DNA of 64,000 bases from Pseudomonas sp. PDM04 (GCF_014851765.1 NZ_JACVAI010000004.1:703256-767255), one strand, 5' to 3'; counted from the stretch's first letter, positions 1 through 9,480 are shown. A program made the numbers and translations. Notes: generated by a model from the sequence alone, not told the origin.

Positions 1-2
1 AA

Positions 3-332
3 TATGCGCGTCCGGCACGAGGTTTCAGTGACGAGGCCCGTGAAGCGTTGCTGAGCTATCGCTGGCCGGGGAACATCCGGGAGCTGCGTAACGTGGTGGA
101 GCGGGCGAGCATCATCTGCCCGCAGGAGCGGGTCGAGATCAGTCATCTGGGCATGGCCGAGACACCGGTCAACAACGCGCCGCGCATTGGCGCTGCACTG
201 AGCCTGGATGAACTGGAGAAGGCCCACATCGGCGCTGTGCTCGCCACCGCCGGTACCTTGGACCAGGCCGCCAAGACCCTGGGAATCGATGCATCGACGC
301 TGTATCGCAAGCGCAAGCAGTACAACCTGTGA
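3..332 (+). CDS. algB: AlgB, sigma-54-type response regulator, C-terminal fragment
   Basis: Only the last 109 codons are in the window; the reading frame is open from the left edge. The fragment begins at the end of an AAA+ domain (WPGNIREL, the conserved end of NtrC-family ATPase modules) and finishes with a Fis-type helix-turn-helix (AAKTLGIDASTLYRKRKQ). Eleven bases separate its stop from the kinB start, which fits the algB-kinB operon of Pseudomonas. AlgB is the DNA-binding partner of KinB and activates alginate genes such as algD. The receiver domain is outside the window, so naming rests on the C-terminus and the neighbour. Confidence 0.9.
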   Translation, partial: YARPARGFSDEAREALLSYRWPGNIRELRNVVERASIICPQERVEISHLGMAETPVNNAPRIGAALSLDELEKAHIGAVLATAGTLDQAAKTLGIDASTLYRKRKQYNL

Positions 333-342
333 GTAAGGGTCG

Positions 343-2130
343 ATGAAACTGGCGATGAAGTTGCGTACTCGGCTGTTCCTGAGTATTTCCGCACTGATCA
401 CCGTCGCGCTGCTGGGTCTGTTGCTCGGGCTGGTCAGCGTGATGCAGATGGCTGGAACCCAGGAAGCGCTGGTGCGCGACAACTTCGTCACCCTGGACCT
501 GGGCCTGAAATTGCGTCAGACCCTGGGCGACCAGCTGATTCTACTGATGGGCGACAAGCCCGACCCCGTGGCATTCGAAGCGTCCAAGCAGCGCTATTTT
601 CAACTGCTGGAGGAGGGCATCGCCCATGATCAGGGTGGAGGGCGCCAGTACGGTTTCCAGCAGGCCAAGAACGATTACCTGGATTTTCTCCAGGCCTTGG
701 GTCGGTCGAGCGATCCATCCCATGTATTGAGTGGCAACGAAGACCTCACCGGAAAATTCAACGTGCTGCGCAACGGGCTGATCACCGAGCACAAGCACGC
801 GCTGGAGAACATCAATGACATGCAGCGCCAGGCCCGGGAGCGGGCGCTGTTGATTGCCGGGCTGATCGGTCTGGTGGGCCTGGCAGTGTTGATCATCGGC
901 TTCGTCACCGCGCAGGCCATCGCCCGGCGTTTCGGTGCGCCCATCGAAGCCCTGGCCAAGGCCGCCGACAATATTGGCCAAGGCAACTTCGAGGTGACGC
1001 TGCCCGTGACCTCGGCGGTCGAGATCAATCTACTGACCAAGCGCTTCGGCCTCATGGCCGAGGCACTGCGTCAGCACCAGGCTACCAATGTCGACGAACT
1101 GCTTGCCGGTCAGCAACGGTTGCAGGCGGTGCTCGACAGTATCGACGACGGCCTGTTGATGATCGATCGCGATGGCCATCTCGAACACCTCAACCCCGTG
1201 GCACAGCGTCAGTTGGGTTGGGATCTCGAGAGCCTGGGTAAAGGTCTCGGCGCGGCGCTTGGCCGCCCGGAGCTGGACCAGCAACTGCAACTGGTGCTGC
1301 GCGGCGGCATGCTGGAGCGGGTGCCTGAGGATTTGAGCATCGAGGTCGATGGCGAGTCGCGCGTGCTGACGTACAGCCTGACGCCGGTCAGTCATACCCA
1401 GGGCCATATCCTGGGCGCTGTGATGGTGCTGCATGACGTCACCGAGCAGCGCGCCTTCGAGCGGGTGCGCAGCGAATTTGTCTTGCGTGCATCCCATGAA
1501 TTGCGCACGCCGGTGACCGGGATGCACATGGCGTTCGGGCTGTTTCGCGAACGTGCACATTTCCCTGCGGACTCGCGGGAAGCGGATCTGCTGGACACCG
1601 TAAACGAAGAAATGCAGCGTCTGATGCAGCTGATCAACGATCTGTTGAATTTCTCCCGTTATCAGAACGGCCTGCAGAAGCTCACGTTGGCGCCGTGTTC
1701 CATCGAGGATCTGCTGGAGCAGGCCCGCGCGCGATTTGCCGACGCGGCGCAAGCGAAGGGCATCGACCTGCAGGTGGAACTGCAGGGGCCGTTGCCCTGG
1801 TTGCAGGCCGACCAGCCGCAGCTGGACCGGGTGCTGGACAACCTGATCGACAACGCCCTGCGCCATACCGGCACCGACGGCCAGATCCGCCTGCAGGCGC
1901 GACGGCATGCCGAGCGCGTGATCATCAGCGTCGAAGACAATGGTGAGGGCATTGCCTATGGCCAGCAGGGGCGGATCTTCGAGCCGTTCGTGCAGGTCGG
2001 GCGCAAGAAGGGCGGCGCAGGGCTTGGCCTGGCGCTGTGCAAGGAAATCGTGCAGTTGCACGGTGGAAGGATGGGGGTTTACTCGCGTCCGGGGCAGGGC
2101 ACCCAGTTCTACATGGCGCTGACCGTCTGA
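343..2130 (+). CDS. kinB: KinB, membrane sensor histidine kinase/phosphatase
   Basis: This 595-residue sensor kinase is the partner of AlgB and controls alginate production and envelope-stress responses. It has a membrane helix near residues 11-34, a periplasmic sensor of about 130 residues, a second helix near 168-190, a HAMP segment, a PAS domain at about 255-370, a HisKA dimerisation helix with the phospho-acceptor His385 in ASHELRTP, and an HATPase domain with N box (NLIDNAL), DNGEGI and GAGLGLAL glycine boxes. The start at 343 is preceded by AAGGG; a second in-frame Met four codons on is less likely. It ends 6 bases from the stop of a convergent gene, with no terminator hairpin visible between them. 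Confidence 0.95.
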   Translation: MKLAMKLRTRLFLSISALITVALLGLLLGLVSVMQMAGTQEALVRDNFVTLDLGLKLRQTLGDQLILLMGDKPDPVAFEASKQRYFQLLEEGIAHDQGGGRQYGFQQAKNDYLDFLQALGRSSDPSHVLSGNEDLTGKFNVLRNGLITEHKHALENINDMQRQARERALLIAGLIGLVGLAVLIIGFVTAQAIARRFGAPIEALAKAADNIGQGNFEVTLPVTSAVEINLLTKRFGLMAEALRQHQATNVDELLAGQQRLQAVLDSIDDGLLMIDRDGHLEHLNPVAQRQLGWDLESLGKGLGAALGRPELDQQLQLVLRGGMLERVPEDLSIEVDGESRVLTYSLTPVSHTQGHILGAVMVLHDVTEQRAFERVRSEFVLRASHELRTPVTGMHMAFGLFRERAHFPADSREADLLDTVNEEMQRLMQLINDLLNFSRYQNGLQKLTLAPCSIEDLLEQARARFADAAQAKGIDLQVELQGPLPWLQADQPQLDRVLDNLIDNALRHTGTDGQIRLQARRHAERVIISVEDNGEGIAYGQQGRIFEPFVQVGRKKGGAGLGLALCKEIVQLHGGRMGVYSRPGQGTQFYMALTV

Positions 2131-2136
2131 TCCGCT

Positions 2137-3750
2137 TCAGGCTTCGTCATCGATGCGCCGGGCGGCCAGGCGCCGACCTCGGGTAATCAGCTCGATGAAC
2201 TGCACGGCGCTCAGGGCATGGGCGAACAACCAGCCCTGGCCGAACTTGACCCCTTCACTGCTCAGGAATGCGGCCTGGGCTTCATGCTCGATGCCTTCGG
2301 CAATCACCTTGAGCTGCAGGGCCTGGGCCATGTGGATGATGTGCGGTGCCACGCCGCTGCTGGCGGCGTCATGCCCCAGCGCATCGATGAACGCCTTGTC
2401 GATTTTCAGACAGTCCACCGGCAGGGTCTGCAGGTACGCAAGGCTGCAATAGCCGGTGCCAAAGTCGTCGATCAGCACCTGGTGCCCGACATCGCGTAGC
2501 GCCTGGAGGTTTCCACGGGCGATCTCCACGTCGATCAGGCCGCGCTCGGTGACTTCAAAGGCGATCTGCCTGGCGGCCACACGATGCAGGGTCAACAGTC
2601 GCGCCATCACTTGGCCGATGCGCGGCACCATCACATCACAGGCCGCCAGGTTGACCGAGATGTACAGCTGCGGATTGGCCCGCAGCAAATGACCCAGTTG
2701 CTCGAGCAGGCGTTGCAGGACGAAATCGGTCATCTGGCGGATCTGTCCGGTGTTTTCCGCCATCGGAATGAATAGGTCGGGGCTGGTCAGGGTGCCGTCG
2801 GGCCGGCGCCAGCGCAGCAACGCTTCGGCGCCGACGCAGTGGCGGTTGTCGAGGTTGAAGATGGGTTGATACAACACCTGCAACTCCCCGCGTCGTATGG
2901 CGCCGGCGAGCTCGGCATCCAGCGACTGGCGCTGGCGCACCAGCAGAAACACCATGAACCCCACAAACAGCCCGGCTATCAGGCTGGCCGGCCCCAGCCA
3001 CCACCACGCGGTGGGTACATGCCGGCCAGTACGCGGGGTGATCAGCACCCATTGGTATTCGGGGCTGTCGGTGGGCATGCGATAAATGAGACGAGTCTGG
3101 GTCACTTGCAGGGCATCGCGACTGTCCGGTGGCCAGGCTTCGGTGGGAGGCCAGGCCTGCGCCGTGCCCAGGACCGGAATGGCTCGCTTGCCGTGATCCA
3201 GCACCACCAGAAGGCTGCTGCCCGGCGACAGGTCGACCATGTCGGTCAGGTGCCCGCGGGACGTGGCGACGCGAAAGTTGCCACGCCCGAGCATCAGCGC
3301 AGCGCGGTTTTCATCGGGTTCGGTGGAGGTGTTCAGCCAATAGCTGTAGGCCGGGTCCTTGATGTCCGGGGGGCGCACCATCGACGGGCCTTCCTGGCGC
3401 GGACGGTTGGAGCAGAGCCGCGAACCGTCCATGAACGCAGCTTCGTAGACGAAACGGTAGTTGAAGGTGACCTGTTGCAGGGTGGCGATCATTTCGTCGC
3501 TGCACATGCGCAGGGGCTGGGCTTCAAGGTCATCCAGGCTTTCGCGCAATTGCCCGAACAGTTGCTCCAGGCGCGCCAGAAAGCGCTCGCCTTGCGCGTT
3601 CATTTCAAGGCTTTCGTTCTGCTCGATCTGATTCAGCGCCACGAACATGCTGCCCGTCATCAGTAATATTGTGCTCAGGACAGCAGCCAGCGTCGCCAAT
3701 AACCAGGGGCGATAAAACCAGCTACGAAGCGTCTCTCGAGCAGCAGGCAT
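2137..3750 (-). CDS. CSS-motif EAL-domain cyclic-di-GMP phosphodiesterase
   Basis: The 537-residue protein has an N-terminal membrane helix (about 14-38), a periplasmic CSS-type sensor with cysteines at 83 and 113 (RLCSN), a second helix (about 250-272) and a cytoplasmic EAL domain. The EAL domain looks catalytically complete: EALLR at 309-313, DDFGTG, LKIDK and EGIE are all present, so it should hydrolyse c-di-GMP to pGpG. In related CSS-EAL enzymes the periplasmic cysteines form a redox-sensitive disulfide that tunes activity. The gene is convergent with kinB and sits between kinB and the ampD-like gene, adjacent in PAO1 as I recall. The exact orthologue is not assigned. Confidence 0.88.
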   Translation of the reverse strand: MPAARETLRSWFYRPWLLATLAAVLSTILLMTGSMFVALNQIEQNESLEMNAQGERFLARLEQLFGQLRESLDDLEAQPLRMCSDEMIATLQQVTFNYRFVYEAAFMDGSRLCSNRPRQEGPSMVRPPDIKDPAYSYWLNTSTEPDENRAALMLGRGNFRVATSRGHLTDMVDLSPGSSLLVVLDHGKRAIPVLGTAQAWPPTEAWPPDSRDALQVTQTRLIYRMPTDSPEYQWVLITPRTGRHVPTAWWWLGPASLIAGLFVGFMVFLLVRQRQSLDAELAGAIRRGELQVLYQPIFNLDNRHCVGAEALLRWRRPDGTLTSPDLFIPMAENTGQIRQMTDFVLQRLLEQLGHLLRANPQLYISVNLAACDVMVPRIGQVMARLLTLHRVAARQIAFEVTERGLIDVEIARGNLQALRDVGHQVLIDDFGTGYCSLAYLQTLPVDCLKIDKAFIDALGHDAASSGVAPHIIHMAQALQLKVIAEGIEHEAQAAFLSSEGVKFGQGWLFAHALSAVQFIELITRGRRLAARRIDDEA

Positions 3751-3826
3751 ATGGGCATATCCGAAGGATTACCAATGAGTTATAGCTGCTGATTGAGAAA
3801 AAGCGCTGACCGTCGGGCGGGCGTCA

Positions 3827-4609
3827 TTATTTTGTCTGATTCAGCACCTGGAGAAGCGCCGCCGTTTGCGCGTCGGGCTGGCCGTCGAAGCGTGACGGAC
3901 GGAAATGCATCTGGAAGGCAGCGATCACATGATGGGTCGCGACATCCAGCTCGCCAGTTTGTGGCGTGGCATAGCCCAGGCGAGCCAACTGACCCTGGAA
4001 CCAACTGATGCTCGGCAGTTGTGCGTCGAATTGCGCTTGCTGGCGCGCCACCGCCTGCTCGTTCGGCCAGACGCCCAGACCTTCGGCCGCCAGGCGTTTC
4101 CAGGGAAAAAGGGGGCCGGGGTCGAGTTTGCGCAATGGCGCGATATCGCTATGGCCAATGATGCTGCGTGGGTTGATGGCGTAACGTTGGCTGATGTCCT
4201 TGAGCAGAACGATCAGCGACTGCACCTGGGCTTCACTGTAGGGATACCAGAGGCGCTTGCCATCCGACATCTCCTTGAATCCGGGGTTGACGATCTCGAT
4301 GCCGATGGAGCTGGAGTTGAGCCACGTACGGCCCTGCCACTCGCTTTCGCCCGCATGCCATGCCCGCAGGCTTTCATCCATCAATTTGTAGATGGTTGCG
4401 TCCTTGTCGTCGCCGATCAGGTAATGGCTGCTGACTTCGCCGTGAGTCAGCAGTTGCAGTGAACGTTCCAGGGACGCAGAGGTGTAATGCACCACCACGA
4501 ACTGAATGCGGCTGTCGTGATTGGCGGAAGGGTGGCTGGTGTCGAACCGGGGGCCACTGGTGCACCCGGCCAACAGGATCAACGACACGATGAGAGCAAG
4601 AAATTTCAT
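3827..4609 (-). CDS. ampDh2: AmpDh2-type N-acetylmuramoyl-L-alanine amidase, lipoprotein
   Basis: The protein (260 residues from the ATG at 4609) has a lipoprotein signal ending LLAGC, an Amidase_2 domain with the zinc-ligand pattern (VVHYT early, IGHSDIAP late) and a C-terminal peptidoglycan-binding helical domain (near TGELDVATHHVIAAF). It should cleave the amide bond between N-acetylmuramic acid and the stem peptide, acting at the inner face of the outer membrane. A TTG four codons upstream (4621) is possible, but the ATG gives a normal lipoprotein signal and the length of PAO1 AmpDh2. Position next to kinB and dgcH matches PA5485. Confidence 0.88.
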   Translation of the reverse strand: MKFLALIVSLILLAGCTSGPRFDTSHPSANHDSRIQFVVVHYTSASLERSLQLLTHGEVSSHYLIGDDKDATIYKLMDESLRAWHAGESEWQGRTWLNSSSIGIEIVNPGFKEMSDGKRLWYPYSEAQVQSLIVLLKDISQRYAINPRSIIGHSDIAPLRKLDPGPLFPWKRLAAEGLGVWPNEQAVARQQAQFDAQLPSISWFQGQLARLGYATPQTGELDVATHHVIAAFQMHFRPSRFDGQPDAQTAALLQVLNQTK

Positions 4610-4712
4610 GGCAAGAGGCAACGCGCAAGACAGTAATGCAACAGTGTAACGTACTGTCTTGCGCCGTGACCGCCAACCGGGTCCATTTCAACAAAATGGG
4701 ACAAATGGCCTG

Positions 4713-6800
4713 TCAGCCCAGTTCGATCCGGTTGCGGCCCGCGTGTTTGGCCCGGTAGAGCGCCTGATCGGCTCTTTTAAGCACCAGATCACTGTGCTCT
4801 CCGGGTCTGAATGCGGTCATGCCCATGGAAACGGTGATGGTGACCGGCTCACCCTTGAAGTGAAACGGGCAGGCCTCGATCGATGCGCGCAGTTTCTCCA
4901 GCAGCTTTGCTCCAACGGCGGGGACCGTACCGGGCATCAGCATGACGAATTCCTCACCCCCGAACCTGGCAATGAAGTCCGTGCCGCGCAGGCGTTTGCG
5001 CAATACGCTGGCGATGATTTTCAGCACCTTGTCCCCCGCCAAGTGACCATATTCATCGTTGATGCGCTTGAAATGATCCAGGTCGAGTATCGCCAGCAAC
5101 AAGGTGTTGCCATGTTGCTGCCACTGGCTGATTTCATGATCCAGCCGTTCGCTCCAGGCAGCCCGGTTGGGCAGGGTGGTCAGCGGGTCGATCAAGGCTT
5201 TCTGGCGCTGCTCCTCAAGGTGCTCGCGGTAGCCCAGGGCCTCCTGCTCCATGTGCGCCACGCGTTCGGCCAGGCCTTTGAGGCGAGCCGCCACTTCCTG
5301 CTCGCGTTCGTCGCGCTGCTTGCGGTGCTGGTCCATGGTCCCCAGCAAGCCTTCGAGATGATTCTCCAACACGTGCTTGAGATCTTCGAGGTCCGCCGCG
5401 TCCTGCACACTGGTCTGCAGGCCGTCGACCTGCTCGCGGATCTGCGTGTCCATTTCGCGCGCCGCAGACTGGTTGTCCGCGTGGCCATCACTGGCGGCCT
5501 TGAGGTTGCTCTGGAATGACTCCAGGCGCTCATTGAGCTGTTGCAGATAGACTTCGAACTCATGCTGGCCGCTGTCGTTGATCGCCAGCATCAGCGTCGC
5601 CAGATCGTCGAGGATCGGCAGCAATTCGTACCAGTTCAGACCGTTTTGCAGGCGATCTCGCATGGCTTCGGCTTGCGGGCGATGACGCTCGGGCAAAGAC
5701 AGATCGTCCAGCAGGCCCAGCAGGGTGTCCTCGATGTGCTTGGCGACGGAACTGTAGGACGGTTCCGGCGAGTCAGGCAGCGCGTAGAGAATATCCTGCT
5801 CGGGTTGCTCCGGATCGATAGCGGCCAATGCCTGGGCCATGGCCGGGGGCAGGGGCAGGCAGTCGAGAAAGACCTCAGGGGTCAGTTCGTCCGGGTTGTC
5901 TTGCACTGGCGCCTGGGTAGCCGGCGCGACGGCCAACGGTTCTGGTGGCTGCGCTTGCGGTTGCAGAGCTTGCGGGGCCTCGGGAACTGGCTCAGCAGCA
6001 GGCGCAGGCTCATGAACCGGCGGAACATAGGCCACGACCGTCTCGGGTGCCGGCATTGCAGGCACTTCTTCGACTGCCTTTGGGGCCGTCTCTCCAGGTT
6101 GTTCGAGTGGCGACGCCACGGGAGGCGGTTCAGCCTCCTGTAGGGCTTCGACAGGCGCCTGTGAGCGCGCGGCAGCTGGGGTGTCAGTCGCCTCTTCAAT
6201 GTCCTCGTCAGGCTGTGCGGTCTGAACGGGTGCCGCCGCAACCGCCGGCGCGGTCTGCTGGGGGGCTTCCTCGCTCTCCCGGTGGCCGAACAAACGCTGC
6301 AACAAGCCTGGCCGGCCCGGTTCCACAGGCTGCTCCAGCTGGCTCAAGGCCTTGCCCTGCAGCCCGCTCAGTTCGCTGAGCAGCAGCGGGATCTCGCGTG
6401 CCTGGCTGACACGTGCATCCAGTTGTTTGGCGAAGTTCTTCAGCGGTCGGCTGACGTCCCGTGGCAACGGCAAGGTTTGCAGTTGGGTCACCAGCGCGTT
6501 CAGCGCGGCGCTGGTCTGGTTGACCCGGGTTTCGCGACGCTGCTCGGAGTCGAGCACGGCTTTTTCCAGTCGAGGCAGCAACGCCGCCAGGCCCGCATCC
6601 ATTTCATTGCTGCGGATGACGTCGCGCATTTCCTTCATGCACTGGTCGACGGCGCGGTCAGTGCCCTCGGCCGCCAGGGTGCTGCGCACCAGTCCCCGCC
6701 GCAGGAGGTCGAGGCGGGCGTCCCAGCGACGCTCGAGCTTTTCCTGTTGTTCGATGCTCTTGAGGTATTTCTCTTTCCAGCGCTGTGTTTCGTCGCTCAT
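4713..6800 (-). CDS. dgcH: DgcH-type diguanylate cyclase (GGDEF)
   Basis: A 695-residue cytoplasmic protein with no membrane helix. Residues about 1-170 are charged and helical, about 180-310 are a low-complexity Pro/Glu/Ala linker, 320-520 are helical with coiled-coil character near DQHRKQRDEREQE, and the last 170 residues are a GGDEF domain. The active site is intact (FGGEEFV) and an RxxD inhibitory site (RGTD) lies five residues before it, so it should make c-di-GMP under product feedback. It overlaps the next gene (6797) by 4 bases. Position matches PAO1 PA5487. The long acidic/proline linker is unusual for a cyclase. Confidence 0.9.
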   Translation of the reverse strand: MSDETQRWKEKYLKSIEQQEKLERRWDARLDLLRRGLVRSTLAAEGTDRAVDQCMKEMRDVIRSNEMDAGLAALLPRLEKAVLDSEQRRETRVNQTSAALNALVTQLQTLPLPRDVSRPLKNFAKQLDARVSQAREIPLLLSELSGLQGKALSQLEQPVEPGRPGLLQRLFGHRESEEAPQQTAPAVAAAPVQTAQPDEDIEEATDTPAAARSQAPVEALQEAEPPPVASPLEQPGETAPKAVEEVPAMPAPETVVAYVPPVHEPAPAAEPVPEAPQALQPQAQPPEPLAVAPATQAPVQDNPDELTPEVFLDCLPLPPAMAQALAAIDPEQPEQDILYALPDSPEPSYSSVAKHIEDTLLGLLDDLSLPERHRPQAEAMRDRLQNGLNWYELLPILDDLATLMLAINDSGQHEFEVYLQQLNERLESFQSNLKAASDGHADNQSAAREMDTQIREQVDGLQTSVQDAADLEDLKHVLENHLEGLLGTMDQHRKQRDEREQEVAARLKGLAERVAHMEQEALGYREHLEEQRQKALIDPLTTLPNRAAWSERLDHEISQWQQHGNTLLLAILDLDHFKRINDEYGHLAGDKVLKIIASVLRKRLRGTDFIARFGGEEFVMLMPGTVPAVGAKLLEKLRASIEACPFHFKGEPVTITVSMGMTAFRPGEHSDLVLKRADQALYRAKHAGRNRIELG

Positions 6801-7675
6801 TCATCGGTTCCGCGAAGGGCAGGACTCAACGCGGGCAATGCATCGGCCGTGAGCGAACCCGGCAGACGAATCTCTACCGCGACCGGCAGGTGATCGGAAA
6901 TGGGATGAGCCAGCACTTCGACTTTTTCAAGGGTCAGGGTCGGGCTCAGCAGAATATGGTCCAGACAGCGCTGCGGGCGCCAGCTGGGAAAGGTCGCTTC
7001 CAGTTGCGGCGCCAGCAGGCCAAGGTCGCGCAACGGGGAGTTTTGCAGCAGGTCACTGGCGTGGGTGTTCATGTCACCCATCAGCACCTGATGCTTGTAG
7101 TCGCCGATCAACTCGCGGATGTAGGCCAGTTGCAGGCTGCGGGTGCGGGCGCCGAGCGCCAGGTGCATCATCACCACCACCAGGGCCTCCGGACCTTCGC
7201 CGAAGCGCACAAGGATCGCTCCGCGACCCTTGGGGCCGGGCAGCGGGTGGTCTTCGATGGCCCACGGACGCAGACGGCTGAGCACGCCATTGCTGTGCTG
7301 GGCGAAACGCCCCAGGTTGCGATTGAGTTGCTGATACCAGTAGGGGAAGGCTCCGAGCTGGGCCAGGTGCTCCACTTGATTGACGTAGCCGGACCTCAGG
7401 CTGCCGCCATCGGCTTCCTGCAGGGCGACCAGGTCGAAGTCGCCGAGCAGGTTGCCGATTTTCTGCAGGTTGTCGGCGCGCCCGGTGTGCGGCAACAGAT
7501 GTTGCCAGCCTCGGGTCAGGTAGTGCCGATAGCGCTCAGTGCTGATGCCCACCTGGATGTTGAAGCTGAGCAGGCGCAGACGGCTGTCCGGGGGCAGGCC
7601 CGTCGATTCCAGGTGATGATCGTTGACCTGCGGATCGTGCAGGCCAACGACGCGTTCAGTTCCCCAGCGGCGCAT
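6797..7675 (-). CDS. endonuclease/exonuclease/phosphatase-family protein
   Basis: A 292-residue EEP-fold (DNase I-like) hydrolase. The conserved metal-site and catalytic signatures are visible: LQEADGG (Glu), GDMNTHASD (Asp/Asn), LDHILLSP and a C-terminal SDHLPVAVEI (Asp-His). There is no signal peptide. The true substrate cannot be read from sequence; family members cleave nucleic acids, inositol phosphates or sphingolipids. It lies between dsbA and dgcH in the same direction, 14 bases after dsbA and overlapping dgcH by 4 bases, so the three are probably co-transcribed. Confidence 0.85.
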   Translation of the reverse strand: MRRWGTERVVGLHDPQVNDHHLESTGLPPDSRLRLLSFNIQVGISTERYRHYLTRGWQHLLPHTGRADNLQKIGNLLGDFDLVALQEADGGSLRSGYVNQVEHLAQLGAFPYWYQQLNRNLGRFAQHSNGVLSRLRPWAIEDHPLPGPKGRGAILVRFGEGPEALVVVMMHLALGARTRSLQLAYIRELIGDYKHQVLMGDMNTHASDLLQNSPLRDLGLLAPQLEATFPSWRPQRCLDHILLSPTLTLEKVEVLAHPISDHLPVAVEIRLPGSLTADALPALSPALRGTDE

Positions 7676-7689
7676 GGCAGTCGCCGCGC

Positions 7690-8331
7690 TTAGTTGGAGG
7701 CAGCCTTGTTAGCCGCTCGCTCTTTGTCGACCAGTTGGTCGGCCAGCTTCAGGGCATTTTCGGCACCGCCGGCAGAGCCGATATCAAAGCGATACTTACC
7801 GTTGACGATCATGGTTGGAACGCCGGTGATTTCATATTTTTTGGCCAGTTCACGGGCCTGGACGATCTTGCCCTTGATGGCGAAGGAGTCGAAGGTCGCC
7901 AGGAACTTGTCCTTGTCGACGCCCTGGGTGGCCAGGAAGTCGGCCATTTCGTTCTTGTCGACGAGCTTCTTGTGCTCTTTCTGGATCGCATTGAACACCG
8001 CAGCGTGGACCTTGTGCTCGACGCCCATGGCTTCCAGGGTCAGGAACATCTGGCCGTGTGCATCCCATGGGCCGCCGAACATGGCCGGGATACGCACGAA
8101 GTTGACGTCGGAAGGCAGTTTTTCGACCCAGGGATTGATCACCGGCTCAAAGGCGTAGCAATGCGGGCAGCCGTACCAGAACAGCTCCACCACTTCGATT
8201 TTGCCAGGCACGGCAACCGCCACCGGGTTGGCCAGTTCGACGTAGGGGGCGGTAGGTGTTTCGGCGGCTTGTGCAGTCATGCCGAACAGGCTGGCAGCGA
8301 CGAATGCGGCGCTGATGATCAGATTACGCAT
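7690..8331 (-). CDS. dsbA: DsbA, periplasmic thiol:disulfide oxidoreductase
   Basis: The 213-residue precursor has a Sec signal peptide ending near TAQA and a thioredoxin fold with an inserted helical domain. The active site is CPHC (Cys55, Cys58) in WYGCPHC, and the cis-proline loop is GVPTMIV. It introduces disulfide bonds into exported proteins and is reoxidised by DsbB. It is the first gene of a probable dsbA-EEP-dgcH run. About 200 bases separate it from the upstream cytochrome gene, with a strong hairpin in between, so it likely has its own promoter near 8340-8420. Confidence 0.97.
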   Translation of the reverse strand: MRNLIISAAFVAASLFGMTAQAAETPTAPYVELANPVAVAVPGKIEVVELFWYGCPHCYAFEPVINPWVEKLPSDVNFVRIPAMFGGPWDAHGQMFLTLEAMGVEHKVHAAVFNAIQKEHKKLVDKNEMADFLATQGVDKDKFLATFDSFAIKGKIVQARELAKKYEITGVPTMIVNGKYRFDIGSAGGAENALKLADQLVDKERAANKAASN

Positions 8332-8425
8332 GCTTTACTCCTGGACAAATGGGGTCGCCTCGCGCGACCTGTTTTCAGACAGGTCATGGCGGGCTTGAGT
8401 TCTGTAGTGTACCGGCAGCGGCCAC

Positions 8426-8455
8426 AAAAAAGGGCGGCCTGAGCCACCCTTTTTA
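8426..8455. terminator. bidirectional rho-independent terminator after cytochrome c4
   Basis: A GC-rich stem (AGGGCGGC / GCCACCCT with flanking A and T runs, one G-T pair, loop CTGA) is bounded by A/T tracts on both sides. It lies about 75 bases downstream of the cytochrome c4 stop on the minus strand and before dsbA, so it most likely ends the cytochrome operon. Confidence 0.75.
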
Positions 8456-8531
8456 TACTTGCCGCGACAGATTAATGGAGCGTTAACGTGACAGGAGGTG
8501 TATCGCCTGTGCGCCGCCCGATCCGTCGCTC

Positions 8532-9143
8532 TTAGTGCAGGCCTTGAATGTAGCTGGACACCGCAGCGATGTCTTCGTCGCTCATGCGCTTGGCGATGCT
8601 CTGCATGGGTTTGGCGTCGCCGTCGTTGGTGCGGCCGCCTTCTTCCTTGCGGAAATCGGTCAGCTGCTTGGTCACGTACTGAGCGTGCTGGCCGCCCAGG
8701 TGCGGGAAGCCGGCCGCCGCGTTGCCCGCGCCGTTGGGGGCGTGACAGCCCGTGCAGGCTGGCAGGCCCTTGGCCAGGTCGCCACCACGGAACAACGCTT
8801 CACCGCGAGCCACGATCTTCGGATCGGCGGCGCCAACGCTGCCTTTCTGGCTGGCGAAGTAGGCGGCGATATCGGCCAGGTCCTGATCGCTCAGGTTGGT
8901 CAGCAGCCCGGTCATTTCCAGTACCGTGCGTTTGCCGGACTTGATGTCGTGCAGCTGCTTGTTCAGATAACGTTCGCCCTGACCTGCCAGTTTCGGAAAG
9001 TTAGGCGCCATGCTATTGCCATCCGGGCCATGACAGGCGCCACATACGGCGGCTTTCGCCTGACCCGCTGTTGCGTCACCTGCAGCATGGGCTATGCCGG
9101 AGATCCCCACGGTCAACAGCAGACTCACGATCAATTTGTTCAT
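8532..9143 (-). CDS. cc4: cytochrome c4, di-heme periplasmic
   Basis: The 203-residue precursor has a signal peptide ending AHA and two class I cytochrome c domains, each with a heme motif: CGACH (Cys34, Cys37, His38) and CTGCH (Cys130, Cys133, His134). Axial methionines are likely in NSMAPNFPKL and KPMQSIAKRM. Cytochrome c4 carries electrons from the bc1 complex to terminal oxidases in pseudomonads. The monoheme gene at 9190 precedes it by 46 bases in the same direction. Position next to engB-polA matches PA5490. Confidence 0.95.
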   Translation of the reverse strand: MNKLIVSLLLTVGISGIAHAAGDATAGQAKAAVCGACHGPDGNSMAPNFPKLAGQGERYLNKQLHDIKSGKRTVLEMTGLLTNLSDQDLADIAAYFASQKGSVGAADPKIVARGEALFRGGDLAKGLPACTGCHAPNGAGNAAAGFPHLGGQHAQYVTKQLTDFRKEEGGRTNDGDAKPMQSIAKRMSDEDIAAVSSYIQGLH

Positions 9144-9189
9144 CAGCTAATCCAACTACGGCTAAGGGTTAAAGAGTTATGGACCGGGA

Positions 9190-9480
9190 TCACTCGCTCA
9201 TCCACTGGATGACGGTTCGGTAATCCTCGGCACTGCAGTCCATGCACAAACCACGCGGCGGCATCGCCTTGAAACCCTGGGTCACGTGTTGCACCAGCGT
9301 CTCCATACCTTTCGCCAACCTCGGCGTCCAAGCCTCCCGATCGCCTTTTCGGGGCGCCAAGGGAAGTTGGCCGGAATGACAGGCACCACAAACACGGTTG
9401 TACACAGCTTCCGGATCCTGTGTAGCCTGAGCGCTGTAAAGCGGAATCAAGACACCGGCAGCTAGCAGCCATTTCGTCAT
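9190..9480 (-). CDS. small mono-heme cytochrome c5-like protein
   Basis: A 96-residue exported protein with a signal peptide (first 19 residues), one heme motif CGACH (Cys31-His35), the probable axial Met in KAMPPRG and a CMDC pair further on, as in cytochrome c5 proteins. It is expected to be a periplasmic electron carrier and lies directly upstream of cytochrome c4 in the same direction, matching PA5491. It is divergent from engB with about 190 bases between start codons. Confidence 0.88.
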   Translation of the reverse strand: MTKWLLAAGVLIPLYSAQATQDPEAVYNRVCGACHSGQLPLAPRKGDREAWTPRLAKGMETLVQHVTQGFKAMPPRGLCMDCSAEDYRTVIQWMSE

